A stretch of 64,000 bases of DNA, taken from positions 186,001 to 250,000 of the forward strand of contig NZ_CP109149.1 in NCBI RefSeq assembly GCF_035920345.1, written 5' to 3'. The DNA is from Nocardia vinacea (GTDB lineage Bacteria; Actinomycetota; Actinomycetes; Mycobacteriales; Mycobacteriaceae). Position 1 is the first letter of the stretch. Each line of letters opens with the position of its first letter. The notes under the pieces are model-generated. The model saw only the letters and a list, made by a program, of their open reading frames with translations, searched no databases and was not told where the DNA came from. The translations under genes were made by a program, and so were the position numbers. Shown piece by piece: positions 26,680-35,254 of the stretch.

Positions 26680-26958
26680 CCGCGAATCAGCGACTATATC
26701 TTCTGGGACAATTCCAACCCCACGCCGTCGTGGACCTGCGTGGAGCAGGTGGCCGTCCAGGCGCAGCAGGACTCTCTGACCGGCGAGTGCGGATCCGGTC
26801 TTGACACGATATTTGCCGAGTCTCGTTGTGCCGCTGGTATCGACGGCCCGTTCCAGTTCGATGACCGCGCCGGCGGGGAGTTCGTCGACGTGTCGAGCTG
26901 CGGTTGCGGCCGGTGGCGGGCCAGCGGGCCGAGTGCCACGCATGGTCAGCAGGGCCAT
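26680..26958 (-). pseudogene. IS481-type transposase C-terminal remnant
   Basis: The minus strand reads RHVDELPAGAVIELERAVDT, then SGTTRLGKYRVKTGSALAGQ and RVLLRLDGHLLH, the C-terminal beta-rich region found after the integrase core in IS481-like transposases. The frame is then lost. The catalytic DDE core is absent. It has been left behind after the RHS gene, on the opposite strand. The stretch 26959-27325 shows no gene. Confidence 0.65.
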
Positions 26959-27328
26959 GGACCCACTGTCTCCTGTAGCTAAAAGTTAGCTGTCGCCGAA
27001 AATGTTTGCGTGTTGGATTGGCGACACGCCGACTTTCGATTCGTTTCTGCACAGCGGTGATCGGATTTGGTCTGGCCCGCTGGCTCGTAATGAACGGGTT
27101 GTGCTCCCCCGATCTTCACTTGTCGATCGCTTCGGCCCGGGGGAGTGTCGGCGATGGGCGACGCGATTCCGTCATTCGATCCGTCCCACCAAAATCTCAC
27201 ACTTTTGATGGGAATTGCCCGGATCCGATAGGACATGACGGGCAGGTCGCCCGACGCGAAAAGAGTGCTTGACCAGGCATGATGAGGTCTGCTGAGGCAC
27301 GTCGATGAAACTAGAACCTGTGTCAGGT

Positions 27329-27357
27329 GGTCGCAGGTTCAAATCCTGTCAGCCCGA
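27329..27357 (+). tRNA. Truncated tRNA 3' end, Pro-like, candidate attachment site
   Basis: GCAGG-TTCAAAT-CCTGT forms a T-arm and is followed by CAGCCCG-A, the 3' acceptor strand expected for an actinobacterial tRNA-Pro beginning CGGGCTG. No anticodon arm or 5' half precedes it. A 3' tRNA end without its gene is the usual mark of the far attachment site of an integrated element. It shares the 20-base core around GGTTCAAATCC with the fragment at 59144-59188, but the acceptor differs. Confidence 0.7.
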
Positions 27358-27366
27358 CGCATGAGA

Positions 27367-27400
27367 AACCCCTTCCGACCAGCATCGGAAGGGGTTTTGT
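27367..27400 (+). terminator. Terminator behind the tRNA fragment
   Basis: AACCCCTTCCGA (27367-27378) and TCGGAAGGGGTT (27385-27396) form a perfect 12-bp stem with a 6-base loop, followed by TTGT. Such hairpins usually follow tRNA genes and would be part of the duplicated tRNA 3' segment. Confidence 0.85.
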
Positions 27401-27709
27401 CATTCGCCGACCACCCGCAAAACGGGACCAGCACGGGACCGAATGTGCTCCGAGAGCTTGTCTCCAGCACCGGTGATCTCGCGGCGGTCCGGATGCAAAT
27501 ACCAGAGTGCGTGCCCGCTCGACTCGTCGCCGTCAGGACGCGCCGAACCTGCAGGGGAAGGGAAGTCACCAGATACGTGGGTTGCCGCCCGCAGCGCGCT
27601 AGTCTCTCACTGCGCAGTATTCCGCGGCGAGCATGTACCAGTTCTGATCCGGTCGACCCACTCACGGAGGGTCGGAAATGGCGGAATTCAACGAAGCGCT
27701 TTGGATGTC

Positions 27710-28108
27710 ATGCTGTGCAATCGCGCCGTGATCGCCCTGGCCAACGCCGTCACTGCTCCGCGAGTCACCATCGTCATGGCTCGAATCCGTGAGATCCGTG
27801 AGGACGTGCCCGGTCTATTTCCGGTCTTGATGCGGTGCGCGCGCCTGATTTTGGTCACCGCGCTGATCAGCCTCATCGGTACGGTCTATCTGCTCGCCGT
27901 GTCGCTGGTGTGGCTCGCGCAAAAGGTCGACTACGTGGCACCACTGGTCGCGGCTGTTGTCACCACAGTCGCGCTGGCCCTCGTTTTCATACAGGTCGTT
28001 GCCGCTGAAGCCTTCCTGGTTTTCTCGCCCTGGGCAACGACGGCTGACCTACTGGCTACTTCCCGACTGCAATCCACCGACGAGCCACCTACCTCGAGCG
28101 GCGAATAG
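27710..28108 (+). CDS. Small two-helix membrane protein
   Basis: The product is about 132 residues if it starts at the ATG at 27710. An ATG at 27776 gives MARIREIREDVPGLFPVLMR. Two long hydrophobic segments follow (ARLILVTALISLIGTVYLLA and APLVAAVVTTVALALVFIQV), then a short polar Ser/Thr-rich tail. No family is recognised. A separate good ribosome site (GGAGG, ATG at 27678) opens another frame for only 17 codons, so the 5' end may be damaged by a frameshift. It stands alone. Confidence 0.5.
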   Translation: MLCNRAVIALANAVTAPRVTIVMARIREIREDVPGLFPVLMRCARLILVTALISLIGTVYLLAVSLVWLAQKVDYVAPLVAAVVTTVALALVFIQVVAAEAFLVFSPWATTADLLATSRLQSTDEPPTSSGE

Positions 28109-28372
28109 TCGGGTCGAACCTACGCCGGAGGCGCAAAACTACTGACGCAGACGGAATCACTCTCGGGCGGTGCGAGTCGGTTGCGGTCGTCCGATGCTTC
28201 CACGGACAGCCAGAGGGGAACGGGAAATTTCGAAACAGAGTGAACCATCATGTGGTGCACAGCGTTTCTTCTCGTAAGCCCTCGACGGTGTGTCAATAGC
28301 GTCGAGCGCCGTTCGGAGATCTTGCGCTACCCGCGTACGCGAGACTGCACGTCAAGAAGAAGAGGTTTCTAC

Positions 28373-28777
28373 GTGATCAACGCCAAGAAGACAATTGCCG
28401 TGTGTGCGAGCGTAATCGGAATCACTGCCGGGATGGCGGTATTCCTCCCCGCGACGGCATCCGCGGCAACCTACGGTGGTCAGTGCGGTAAGGGATATGA
28501 CGTGATCGATTCGCACGACATCGTCGGTGGCACCGCCTTTCTGACCTACAACGGTAAGAACAATTGCGTTGTCACCGTCCGGGACCAGCCGGGGAAACCC
28601 GTGCGGATGGGCGCCGGGCTCCGGCGGTCAGGGGATAGTCGCGCCGTAGTCGTCGACGACGCCGAATACACCGAGTTCGCGGGTCCGGTGAAGGTCGAGG
28701 CAAAGGGCGAATGCATCGACTGGGGCGGCCTCATCGGTGATGACGAGTGGCAGGTATTCAAAGTGCACTGCGGCTGA
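28373..28777 (+). CDS. Spore-associated protein A-like secreted protein
   Basis: The GTG at 28373 (AGAAGAGG 7-14 bp upstream) opens a 134-residue preprotein. The signal peptide INAKKTIAVCASVIGITAGM continues to PATASA, and the mature part begins with ATYGGQCGKGYDVIDSHDI. The pattern GGTAFLTYN, KNCVVTVRD-like NNCVVTVRDQPGKPV, YTEFAGPV and ECIDWGG..GDDEW...HCG matches the SapA family of Streptomyces. SapA-type proteins are small, Cys-containing extracellular proteins found on spores and aerial hyphae, and their exact function is unknown. The four Cys residues could form two disulphides. No operon partners are nearby. Confidence 0.88.
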   Translation: MINAKKTIAVCASVIGITAGMAVFLPATASAATYGGQCGKGYDVIDSHDIVGGTAFLTYNGKNNCVVTVRDQPGKPVRMGAGLRRSGDSRAVVVDDAEYTEFAGPVKVEAKGECIDWGGLIGDDEWQVFKVHCG

Positions 28778-28974
28778 ACGGCACGTGCCCGTACCTGCTC
28801 ATACCAGGCCGGTACGGGCTCGTGCGCAGGGGTCTGGCGGCAGCACCGATGCGTACTAGCGCCACACACGGACATACTCAATTCCGCATGTGCCTGCTTC
28901 GCCGGAGCTGGCTCTGGCAGTGTCCGAGATCGGTTGGCGGACAACCGCTCCACGGGTGCGTGTGAGTGTGCGCT

Positions 28975-29420
28975 TTGTCGTCCTCGAGCCTGCAGGGTGC
29001 GATGGCGAACGCCATCAGTCGAGCGCATGGCGCGTTTGAATCGAGTTACGGTCAGGATCCGAACTGGCTGTATCTCCGGCCTGCGGCGCTGATGGGTATG
29101 ACCGGCTGGGCGTACGTGCGGATCGGTGACCATCACACGGCGACCACGTACCTGAAAGCGGCGGTCGACGGTACGGCGTCACGGCCACGGGGGAAATGTC
29201 GGCTGGCGAATCAAGTTGGCAGAGAATCACATTCAGGGTGGAGAGATTGCCGGGGGTTGCCAGGTGCTGATCGATGACTTCGAGCAGATCAGCGACCTGG
29301 CGTCGACGCCGTTGCAATTCATCCTCGACGGCATCGTGGGGGACATCTACCTCATGCTGTGGTTCCTGAAGTTCGGGAGCTCTTCGATTCGGTAATGGCT
29401 CTGGAGGCGTGCGTACGACG
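28975..29420 (+). pseudogene. XRE/TPR-type regulator C-terminal remnant
   Basis: The first frame reads YGQDPNWLYLRPAALMGMTG followed by WAYVRIGDHHTATTYLKAAV, the TPR-like region of actinobacterial XRE regulators. A frame change near 29205 continues with ENHIQGGEIAGGCQVLIDDF and EQISDLAST. A further shift gives [12 protein letters not shown] at the end. The DNA-binding N-terminus is missing. Confidence 0.65.
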
Positions 29421-29594
29421 CGATGGTGCGAATCCTGTACTTGCATAGCCAGCTACATCTGGTGCGCAAGTACGGTGGGTCATGTCAACGGCAAGCGAAT
29501 CGTGGATCTGGCACAGACTTGGCGATTGACCCGTTCGGGATGCGAAGGGGCGGTTGATAGTTCATCATGTCGCGGGTGTTCTGATCTTGAACTG

Positions 29595-30150
29595 ATGAGG
29601 GTGCTGTTCCCGCATCTGGACGGTCTGCGGATCGAGGCGATCCGCGCGGCGGGGTCAACAGTGCGGATCGAGGCCGCCACCGGTGAGGATCCGGTCGTGT
29701 GTTCGGGCTGGGGGATGCTGTCCAGGCGGGTCCATAGCCGTTACCGGCGACGGTTGTCCGATGCCTCGATCACCGGCCGCGAGGTCCTGATCGGTTTACA
29801 GGTCCGCAGACTGTTCTGCGACAACTCCGAGTGCGGCAAAACAACTTTCACCGAACAAGTGCCGCAGCTGGCGGCCAAGTATGCCCGCCGCACATTGACC
29901 CTGCAGCGTGCGTTGTGCGCGGTCGCGCTGGCGCTGGGCGGCCGCGCCGGAGCGCGGCTGACTCGACAGCTGGCCGCCACAGTGAGCCGGATGACGTTGC
30001 TGCGCCAGATCCGAGCATTGCCCGATCTGCAGCACCCGATCCCGCGGGTATTGGGAGTCGACGACTTCGCCCTGCGCCGCGGGCACCATTACGGAACGAT
30101 CCTGATCGATATGCAGACTCGCCGTCCGATCGAGGTTCTCGACGAGATCG
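29595..30150 (+). pseudogene. ISL3-family transposase, 3' truncated
   Basis: From the ATG at 29595 the frame reads [20 protein letters not shown], then a zinc-finger-like Cys set (CSGWGMLS where the family usually has CSGCG, and [14 protein letters not shown]). The start of the DDE domain ([20 protein letters not shown], then [11 protein letters not shown]) follows. The family continues for another 200 or more residues, but here it ends at about 30150. Loss of one zinc Cys and of the other catalytic residues makes it inactive. Confidence 0.85.
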
Positions 30151-30250
30151 GGACAAGTTCCAGCGAACACTGTTCTCCTACACCGGATACATTGTGCTGA
30201 TCGCCCCGATACTCGCCTGGCTGCTGATCGTCGTCCCGACCTCCACGTAA
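30147..30250 (+). pseudogene. C-terminal fragment of a membrane protein
   Basis: In another frame the bases after the ISL3 break encode [20 protein letters not shown] and AWLLIVVPTST before a TAA. One hydrophobic helix is clear. It seems to be the surviving tail of a membrane protein into which the ISL3 copy inserted. The rest of that gene is not visible upstream. Confidence 0.4.
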
Positions 30251-30399
30251 CTCGAACCGGGGCTTACTGCCATAGCGCGAACGCATTGCGCGGATGGTCG
30301 GCAACAACGTCAAACCTCCGCCGGCCGCAGCGACCGGGTCGGAATGGGGGAATGCGTGACATGCGTTGACATGAAGCGTAAACGAAGCGTCCGTACTGG

Positions 30400-30699
30400 C
30401 TGAACCTACGGGACCCCAGGATTCCCGGGGCATCCGCGCCGTCGGAGTCAACCGGTTGAAGACCTCGATCATGACCTTGTACCGGCATTTTGGGTCGAAG
30501 GAGGCCCTGGTCGAGGCCTTCCTGATCGACCGGGATCAGCGACTCCGCGCCAAGTTCGAGCGCGAGGTCGAACGGCCTGGCGATTCCGGCAGGGAACGCG
30601 TACTTGCCGTATTCGACTTCCTCGGGCGTGACCGCAGACCCCGAATGCCGAGGCTGCACGTTCATCGAGCACACCGGTCCCGAGTCTGCTGCCTCCTGA
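30400..30699 (+). pseudogene. TetR regulator remnant
   Basis: The frame encodes IRAVGVNRLKTSIMTLYRHF and GSKEALVEAFLIDRDQRLRA, the second half of a TetR DNA-binding domain, then part of the ligand domain. After a frame change near 30630 it reads DPECRGCTFIEHTGPESAAS up to a TGA. The first helix and most of the C-terminal domain are missing. The region 30251-30399 holds nothing recognisable. Confidence 0.65.
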
Positions 30700-30764
30700 C
30701 ATGCTTATGAGCCTCAATCCCGGTCTGTTGGTCGGGTATGCATGTAGCACAGAGAGGGCCGAGT

Positions 30765-31406
30765 GTGAGCGAGGGTGAGCTGGAGTGGGTTGATCTGGGC
30801 GAGGTTCCATATCTCGAGGCCGTCGCGCAGATGGAAATCTGGGTTCGAGAGCGGCGGGAGGGGCTGATTGCGGATCGGCTGGTATTGCTCACTCATCCCG
30901 CAGTGATCACCTATGGTGTCCGGACCCCCCGTCATGAATTGCCGCTGCAGACCGAGATTCCTCTGGTTGAGGTGAACAGAGGAGGGCAAGCGACCTACCA
31001 CGGACCGGGGCAGCTGATGGGTTATCTGGTGGTCGATCTCCGTCAGCGCGGCCCCGGGGATATCGTGCGCTGGCTGGAGCAAGGCTTGATCAGTGCCTTG
31101 GATTCGCTTGGCCTGCGGGCTGTTCGACGTGACACGCCGGCCAAGGCTCAGAGCCTGGTCGGAGTCTGGACGTTGGAGCACAAGAAGGTTGCCTCGATCG
31201 GTATGCGGATTCGCGGCGGCGTGACGAGCCATGGGTTTGCTCTGAATATCGCGCCAGACCTGGCCGCGTTTTCGGCATTCACGGCCTGCGGGCTGCCGGA
31301 GGTGGCGATGACCTCAATCGCGGAGATGGCCGCTGCCATGGGAATGCCCACCCCTTCAGAAGGGGCGGTACGAGCGGCCGTAGCCGCAGCGCTCGGAGCA
31401 GTTTGA
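30765..31406 (+). CDS. lipB: Octanoyltransferase (lipoate-protein ligase B)
   Basis: The 213-residue enzyme moves octanoyl groups from acyl carrier protein to lipoyl domains, the first step of lipoate synthesis. The signature NRGGQATYHGPGQLMGY is complete, the catalytic Lys is in EHKKVASIGMRIRGGVT, and the catalytic Cys is in FTACGLPEVAMTSI. I prefer the GTG at 30765, with AGAGAGG 7 bp upstream, over the ATG at 30738. No lipA gene follows, although lipB is usually beside lipA, so this may be a second, stand-alone copy. Neighbours on both sides are unrelated. Confidence 0.93.
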   Translation: MSEGELEWVDLGEVPYLEAVAQMEIWVRERREGLIADRLVLLTHPAVITYGVRTPRHELPLQTEIPLVEVNRGGQATYHGPGQLMGYLVVDLRQRGPGDIVRWLEQGLISALDSLGLRAVRRDTPAKAQSLVGVWTLEHKKVASIGMRIRGGVTSHGFALNIAPDLAAFSAFTACGLPEVAMTSIAEMAAAMGMPTPSEGAVRAAVAAALGAV

Positions 31407-31524
31407 CGTTGGCAAACCGGTGTGGCCGACAGGCCCTCGCTCGCCCCAGCCACGGAACAACTCCGTTGCTGCGTCGATAGTGAACGGTCGGCTGTAGCAG
31501 TTCGGTCGAGGATAGTGTGCAGAT

Positions 31525-32766
31525 ATGGAGGCGCTGGAGCCGGCTGACGGTGCGGAGGCTGGAAGGGGTATTGCTGCGTATTTTCTGGCTAATGTGTCCA
31601 GCCTGGCCGACGACATGCAGAGGTACATAGTCGAGCGGGTACCGGAGGTCGCTGGGGATGCTGAGCTTCGCGGCCTGACCTTGGGATCGTGCTCGTCGAA
31701 TCTCGAAGCGGTACTTTCGATGGTTCGTCATGGGATCGATATAGCGGCTGTGGAGGCGCCGGTAACGGCGCTCGAACACGCGCGAGCAATGGCATCACGG
31801 GGGCACAGCGTGGATGTGATGCTGCGGTTCTATCGGTTGGGACATGAGTTCTTCACCGAGAAGCTTTCCGAAGCGCTGACTGACTCGATCGACGACCCCG
31901 CTGTCGCGTTGCGGACGTTTGTCGATCTCGAGCGGTTCGGGTTTCGATACATCGACCGCATCTCCAGTCTTGTAGCTGCCGAGTACGTCGCTGAGCTCGA
32001 CCGACGCCAGAACCAGGCAAGGGCCGAGCGCGCCGATGTCGTGCGGGCCTTGCTCGCTGGGGAACGTGTCGACATCGCTCGGGCCGAACGTGTGCTCGGC
32101 CACCGGCTCACCGGTCGGCAGATCGGCTTCGTGTGCTGGGTCGACGACCGCGGCGTCGACCTCGAGGGATTCGCTCGGCAGGTTGGAAGGTTCCTTGGGG
32201 CGGGTCACTCGCTCGTCGTGGCGGACGGTCCACTCGCGGTGTGGGGATGGGCATCGATCACGGGGGAGGTGAGGACCTCGCTCACGGGCATGGCGACGGA
32301 GTTTCCCGGCGAAAGTAAAAACGTTCATATCGCGGTGGGCTCTCCCTATCCGGGGGCTGCCGGCTTCCGTACCTCCCACCTGGAGGCTCTACGCACTCGC
32401 CGCGTCATCGAACTGTCCGGTCGCGCGGCGCCATCGATTACTCAGTTCAGCGATGTCGCGTTGGTGGATGCCATCTCGCGCGACCTGGATGCGGCGCGAG
32501 CCTTCGTCGCCGCTCAGCTCGGCGCTCTCGCACGGGACGACGCGAAAGAGCGCGGCGAGCGCGCCGCACTCCTGGCTGTGCTCGACGCGCAAGGGAGTCT
32601 GGCGATCGCAGCACGCACCTTGGGAATCCACCGGAACACGGTCCTGCAAAGGGTGCGTCGTGCCGAAGAGCGCAGGGGCCGGCCCGCAACTGTCAAGATC
32701 GCCGAACTGCATGCCGCCCTCCTCGTCTGCGACGTGCTGGGGGCCTCGGTTTTGCGCGAGTCATAG
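31525..32766 (+). CDS. PucR/CdaR family transcriptional regulator
   Basis: The 413-residue protein has the PucR layout. There is an N-terminal helical sensor region (residues 1-160, with HSVDVMLRFYRLGHEFF), a central GGDEF-like divergent domain, and a C-terminal helix-turn-helix (GSLAIAARTLGIHRNTVLQR followed by VRRAEE). It lies 134 bp upstream of the desaturase-reductase fusion on the same strand and is its likely regulator. A second PucR protein of similar build is at 50523, at the other end of the lipid block. Confidence 0.9.
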   Translation: MEALEPADGAEAGRGIAAYFLANVSSLADDMQRYIVERVPEVAGDAELRGLTLGSCSSNLEAVLSMVRHGIDIAAVEAPVTALEHARAMASRGHSVDVMLRFYRLGHEFFTEKLSEALTDSIDDPAVALRTFVDLERFGFRYIDRISSLVAAEYVAELDRRQNQARAERADVVRALLAGERVDIARAERVLGHRLTGRQIGFVCWVDDRGVDLEGFARQVGRFLGAGHSLVVADGPLAVWGWASITGEVRTSLTGMATEFPGESKNVHIAVGSPYPGAAGFRTSHLEALRTRRVIELSGRAAPSITQFSDVALVDAISRDLDAARAFVAAQLGALARDDAKERGERAALLAVLDAQGSLAIAARTLGIHRNTVLQRVRRAEERRGRPATVKIAELHAALLVCDVLGASVLRES

Positions 32767-32900
32767 CCGCACCGACGGACGCCGAGCGTGCCGGGATGTG
32801 CTCGCAGCACACCGGAGAGGGCTGAGATGGCCTTGTCGACCGATACCGGTCGTTAATAGGTTGTGAGGCATCTCATCCCGAAGCGCGAAGGAGGAGTCCG

Positions 32901-34910
32901 ATGTCGACGACGACTCGACACCCCCAACCCCCAGCAGCCGCCTCGCAGCACGCCTTGCCTGATCCGGGCGAGCAAGTTCCTACGCTGTCCTGGCCGATAG
33001 TCGGCATCTTCACATTTGCGCTTGCGCTCTTCGGCGCCTCGACCTGGGCCGCGCTCACCGACGCTTTGCCTGCGATCGCCACCATCGCCGCGAGCTCCGC
33101 GGCAATCTTCGTCCTGTTCACCGTGTTGCACGACGCCTCGCATTACTCGATCAGCTCCCATCGCTGGGTCAACGTCGCCTTCGGTCGCGTGGCAATGTTC
33201 TTCGTCTCGCCGCTGATCTCATTCAAGTCGTTCGCGTTCATCCATATCGAGCACCACCGCAACACCAATGACGGTGAGTTCGATCCCGATCACTTCGTCA
33301 GCGCCGCACCCTGGTGGCAGCTGCCCATCCGTTTCCCGGCAATGGACCTGCCGTATATCGGTTTCTTGGTGCGTAACCTGCGCCGGCGCCCACGCGCCGA
33401 GGTCCTGGAAACGGCGGCGTTGATGACCTTTTCGGTGACGGTGATCGTGGCGGCCGCTTTCGCCGGATATCTGTGGACGCTCGCGGTGATCTGCCTGATT
33501 CCCGGGCGGGTGGCGATGTTCGTGCTCGCATGGTGGTTCGACTGGCTACCCCACCACGACCTGGAAGACACCCAACGCGAGAACCGCTATCGCGCGACCC
33601 GCAACCGCGTCGGCTCGGAGTGGATCCTGACTCCTCTGCTCTTGTCGCAGAACTACCACCTGGTCCACCACTTGCATCCCTCCATTCCCTTCTACCGCTA
33701 CGTCGCGGTCTGGCGACGCAATGAGGCCGCCTACCTAGAGCGCGACTCGGCAATAGGCACCGTCTTCGGGCAGCAGCTCGACGCCACGCAGTACCGCGAG
33801 TGGAAACGCCTCAACGGCAAACTAGCCGCACTGCTCCCGGTTCGGATACCGCGTTCCTCCGCGGCACGCCATGCCAGCGCCCACCCGATCCCCGTCACAA
33901 GCGTCGAGCCCCTGACTCCGGACAGCGTCAAAGTCACTTTCGACGTTCCCGATCACCTCAGCGATCAGTTCCAATTCCAGGCGGGCCAACACCTGACCGT
34001 TCGACGCCGCATCGGTGGGCGGGAGGTGCGGCGAAACTACTCGATCTGCACCTCGGCCACATCGGGAGAACTGGCGATCGGAGTACGGCACATCGCGGGC
34101 GGGATGTTCTCGACCTTCGCGGTCGAAACGCTGCGAGCCGGTGATGTCCTGGAGCTGATGACGCCCACGGGTAGCTTCGGCGCACCCCTTGATCCACTCG
34201 CTCGGCGCGACTATGTCGCGGTGGCGGCAGGGAGCGGCATCACGCCCATCCTGTCGATCATGCGCACCACGATGGAGATCGAGACCGAGAGCCGTTTCAT
34301 CCTCTTCTACGGCAACAGAACCGCAGAGTCGACCATGTTCGCCTCCGAACTCGATGAGCTCGAATCTCGATATGCAGACCGGTTACGCATATTCCACATC
34401 CGCTCAGGTGAGGCGCACCACCCCGCCGCTGTTCGTGGCCGTATCGACCTGGCGATGGTTCAACAGTTGCTCGCCAGCGATGTCACTTCGATCGACCGGT
34501 GGTACCTGTGCGGCCCGAGCGATCTCGTCACGACAATGCGCGAGGACCTCGCATCTGAAGGAGTGCCGACCGAGCGGATACACCTCGAACTGTTCCGCGG
34601 CACGAACCGATCCACACACGTCGATGCCTTCCGCAAGTCCGAAGTGACCATCACTCTGTCCGGCGCGCATCACACCGTGGAACTCGCTGCGGGCGAGACC
34701 GTCCTCGAATCCGCGCTGAAAAGCAACATCGATGCGCCGTATGCCTGTCTCGGCGGCGCGTGTGGCACTTGCAAAGCCAGAATCACAACAGGAGCGGTAT
34801 CGATGGAGCAAAACTTTGCGCTTACCCCAGCCGAGGTCGACGCCGGCTTCGTACTGACCTGTCAATCTCATCCCACCACCCCGACGGTCGCAGTCGACTA
34901 CGACAGCTGA
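32901..34910 (+). CDS. Fatty acid desaturase/hydroxylase fused to FNR-ferredoxin
   Basis: The 669-residue protein joins two complete modules. Residues 1-310 are a membrane di-iron desaturase or carotenoid-hydroxylase-like domain with helices near 30-50, 60-75, 170-200 and the His boxes H77DASH81, H115IEHH119, H218H and H253LVHHLH259. Residues about 325-570 are a ferredoxin reductase (RRNYSICTS for FAD, GSGITPILSIMRT for NAD(P)). Residues 585-669 are a plant-type 2Fe-2S ferredoxin with Cys616, Cys621, Cys624 and Cys654. The enzyme should be self-sufficient with NAD(P)H and oxygen. The substrate is unknown, though the setting suggests acyl chains. The start is supported by GAAGGAGG upstream. 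Confidence 0.93.
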   Translation: MSTTTRHPQPPAAASQHALPDPGEQVPTLSWPIVGIFTFALALFGASTWAALTDALPAIATIAASSAAIFVLFTVLHDASHYSISSHRWVNVAFGRVAMFFVSPLISFKSFAFIHIEHHRNTNDGEFDPDHFVSAAPWWQLPIRFPAMDLPYIGFLVRNLRRRPRAEVLETAALMTFSVTVIVAAAFAGYLWTLAVICLIPGRVAMFVLAWWFDWLPHHDLEDTQRENRYRATRNRVGSEWILTPLLLSQNYHLVHHLHPSIPFYRYVAVWRRNEAAYLERDSAIGTVFGQQLDATQYREWKRLNGKLAALLPVRIPRSSAARHASAHPIPVTSVEPLTPDSVKVTFDVPDHLSDQFQFQAGQHLTVRRRIGGREVRRNYSICTSATSGELAIGVRHIAGGMFSTFAVETLRAGDVLELMTPTGSFGAPLDPLARRDYVAVAAGSGITPILSIMRTTMEIETESRFILFYGNRTAESTMFASELDELESRYADRLRIFHIRSGEAHHPAAVRGRIDLAMVQQLLASDVTSIDRWYLCGPSDLVTTMREDLASEGVPTERIHLELFRGTNRSTHVDAFRKSEVTITLSGAHHTVELAAGETVLESALKSNIDAPYACLGGACGTCKARITTGAVSMEQNFALTPAEVDAGFVLTCQSHPTTPTVAVDYDS

Positions 34911-35254
34911 GCCAACACATGCGCGAACTCCGCCAGAAGACCGCACTCGTCCGCATCGCCTCGATGGGCATCGGCAATCGCCAGGGCACTAGCGGCCTTG
35001 CTCGCTCGCCAATGGTCTCGGTGGTCCAACCGCCCGCGAACGCCCCAACGCGTGATCACCGGGCTCGGGATCATCGTCGGTCCCCCTCGTCTCGGTAGCC
35101 AAAACCATCTACCAGAGACCTCATCCATTCCCGGTCAACGAAACACCCTGCACGACAAACACTTTCGCGCCAGCACCGCGGGCACGGAACTACTTCTCGA
35201 ACACGGCCTGATTCCGTCGCCGAAGGCGTGACGGAACTCCTCAGAGGTAACCAG

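Noticed and set aside
29409..29594. N-terminal extension of the ISL3 ORF
   Set aside because: The ISL3 protein starts at the ATG at 29595. The upstream 62 codons are the end of the XRE/TPR remnant and intergenic sequence in an accidental open frame.
34911..35254. Possible gene between the desaturase fusion and ALDH
   Set aside because: Frames are short and without ribosome sites or motifs. No remnant could be identified.
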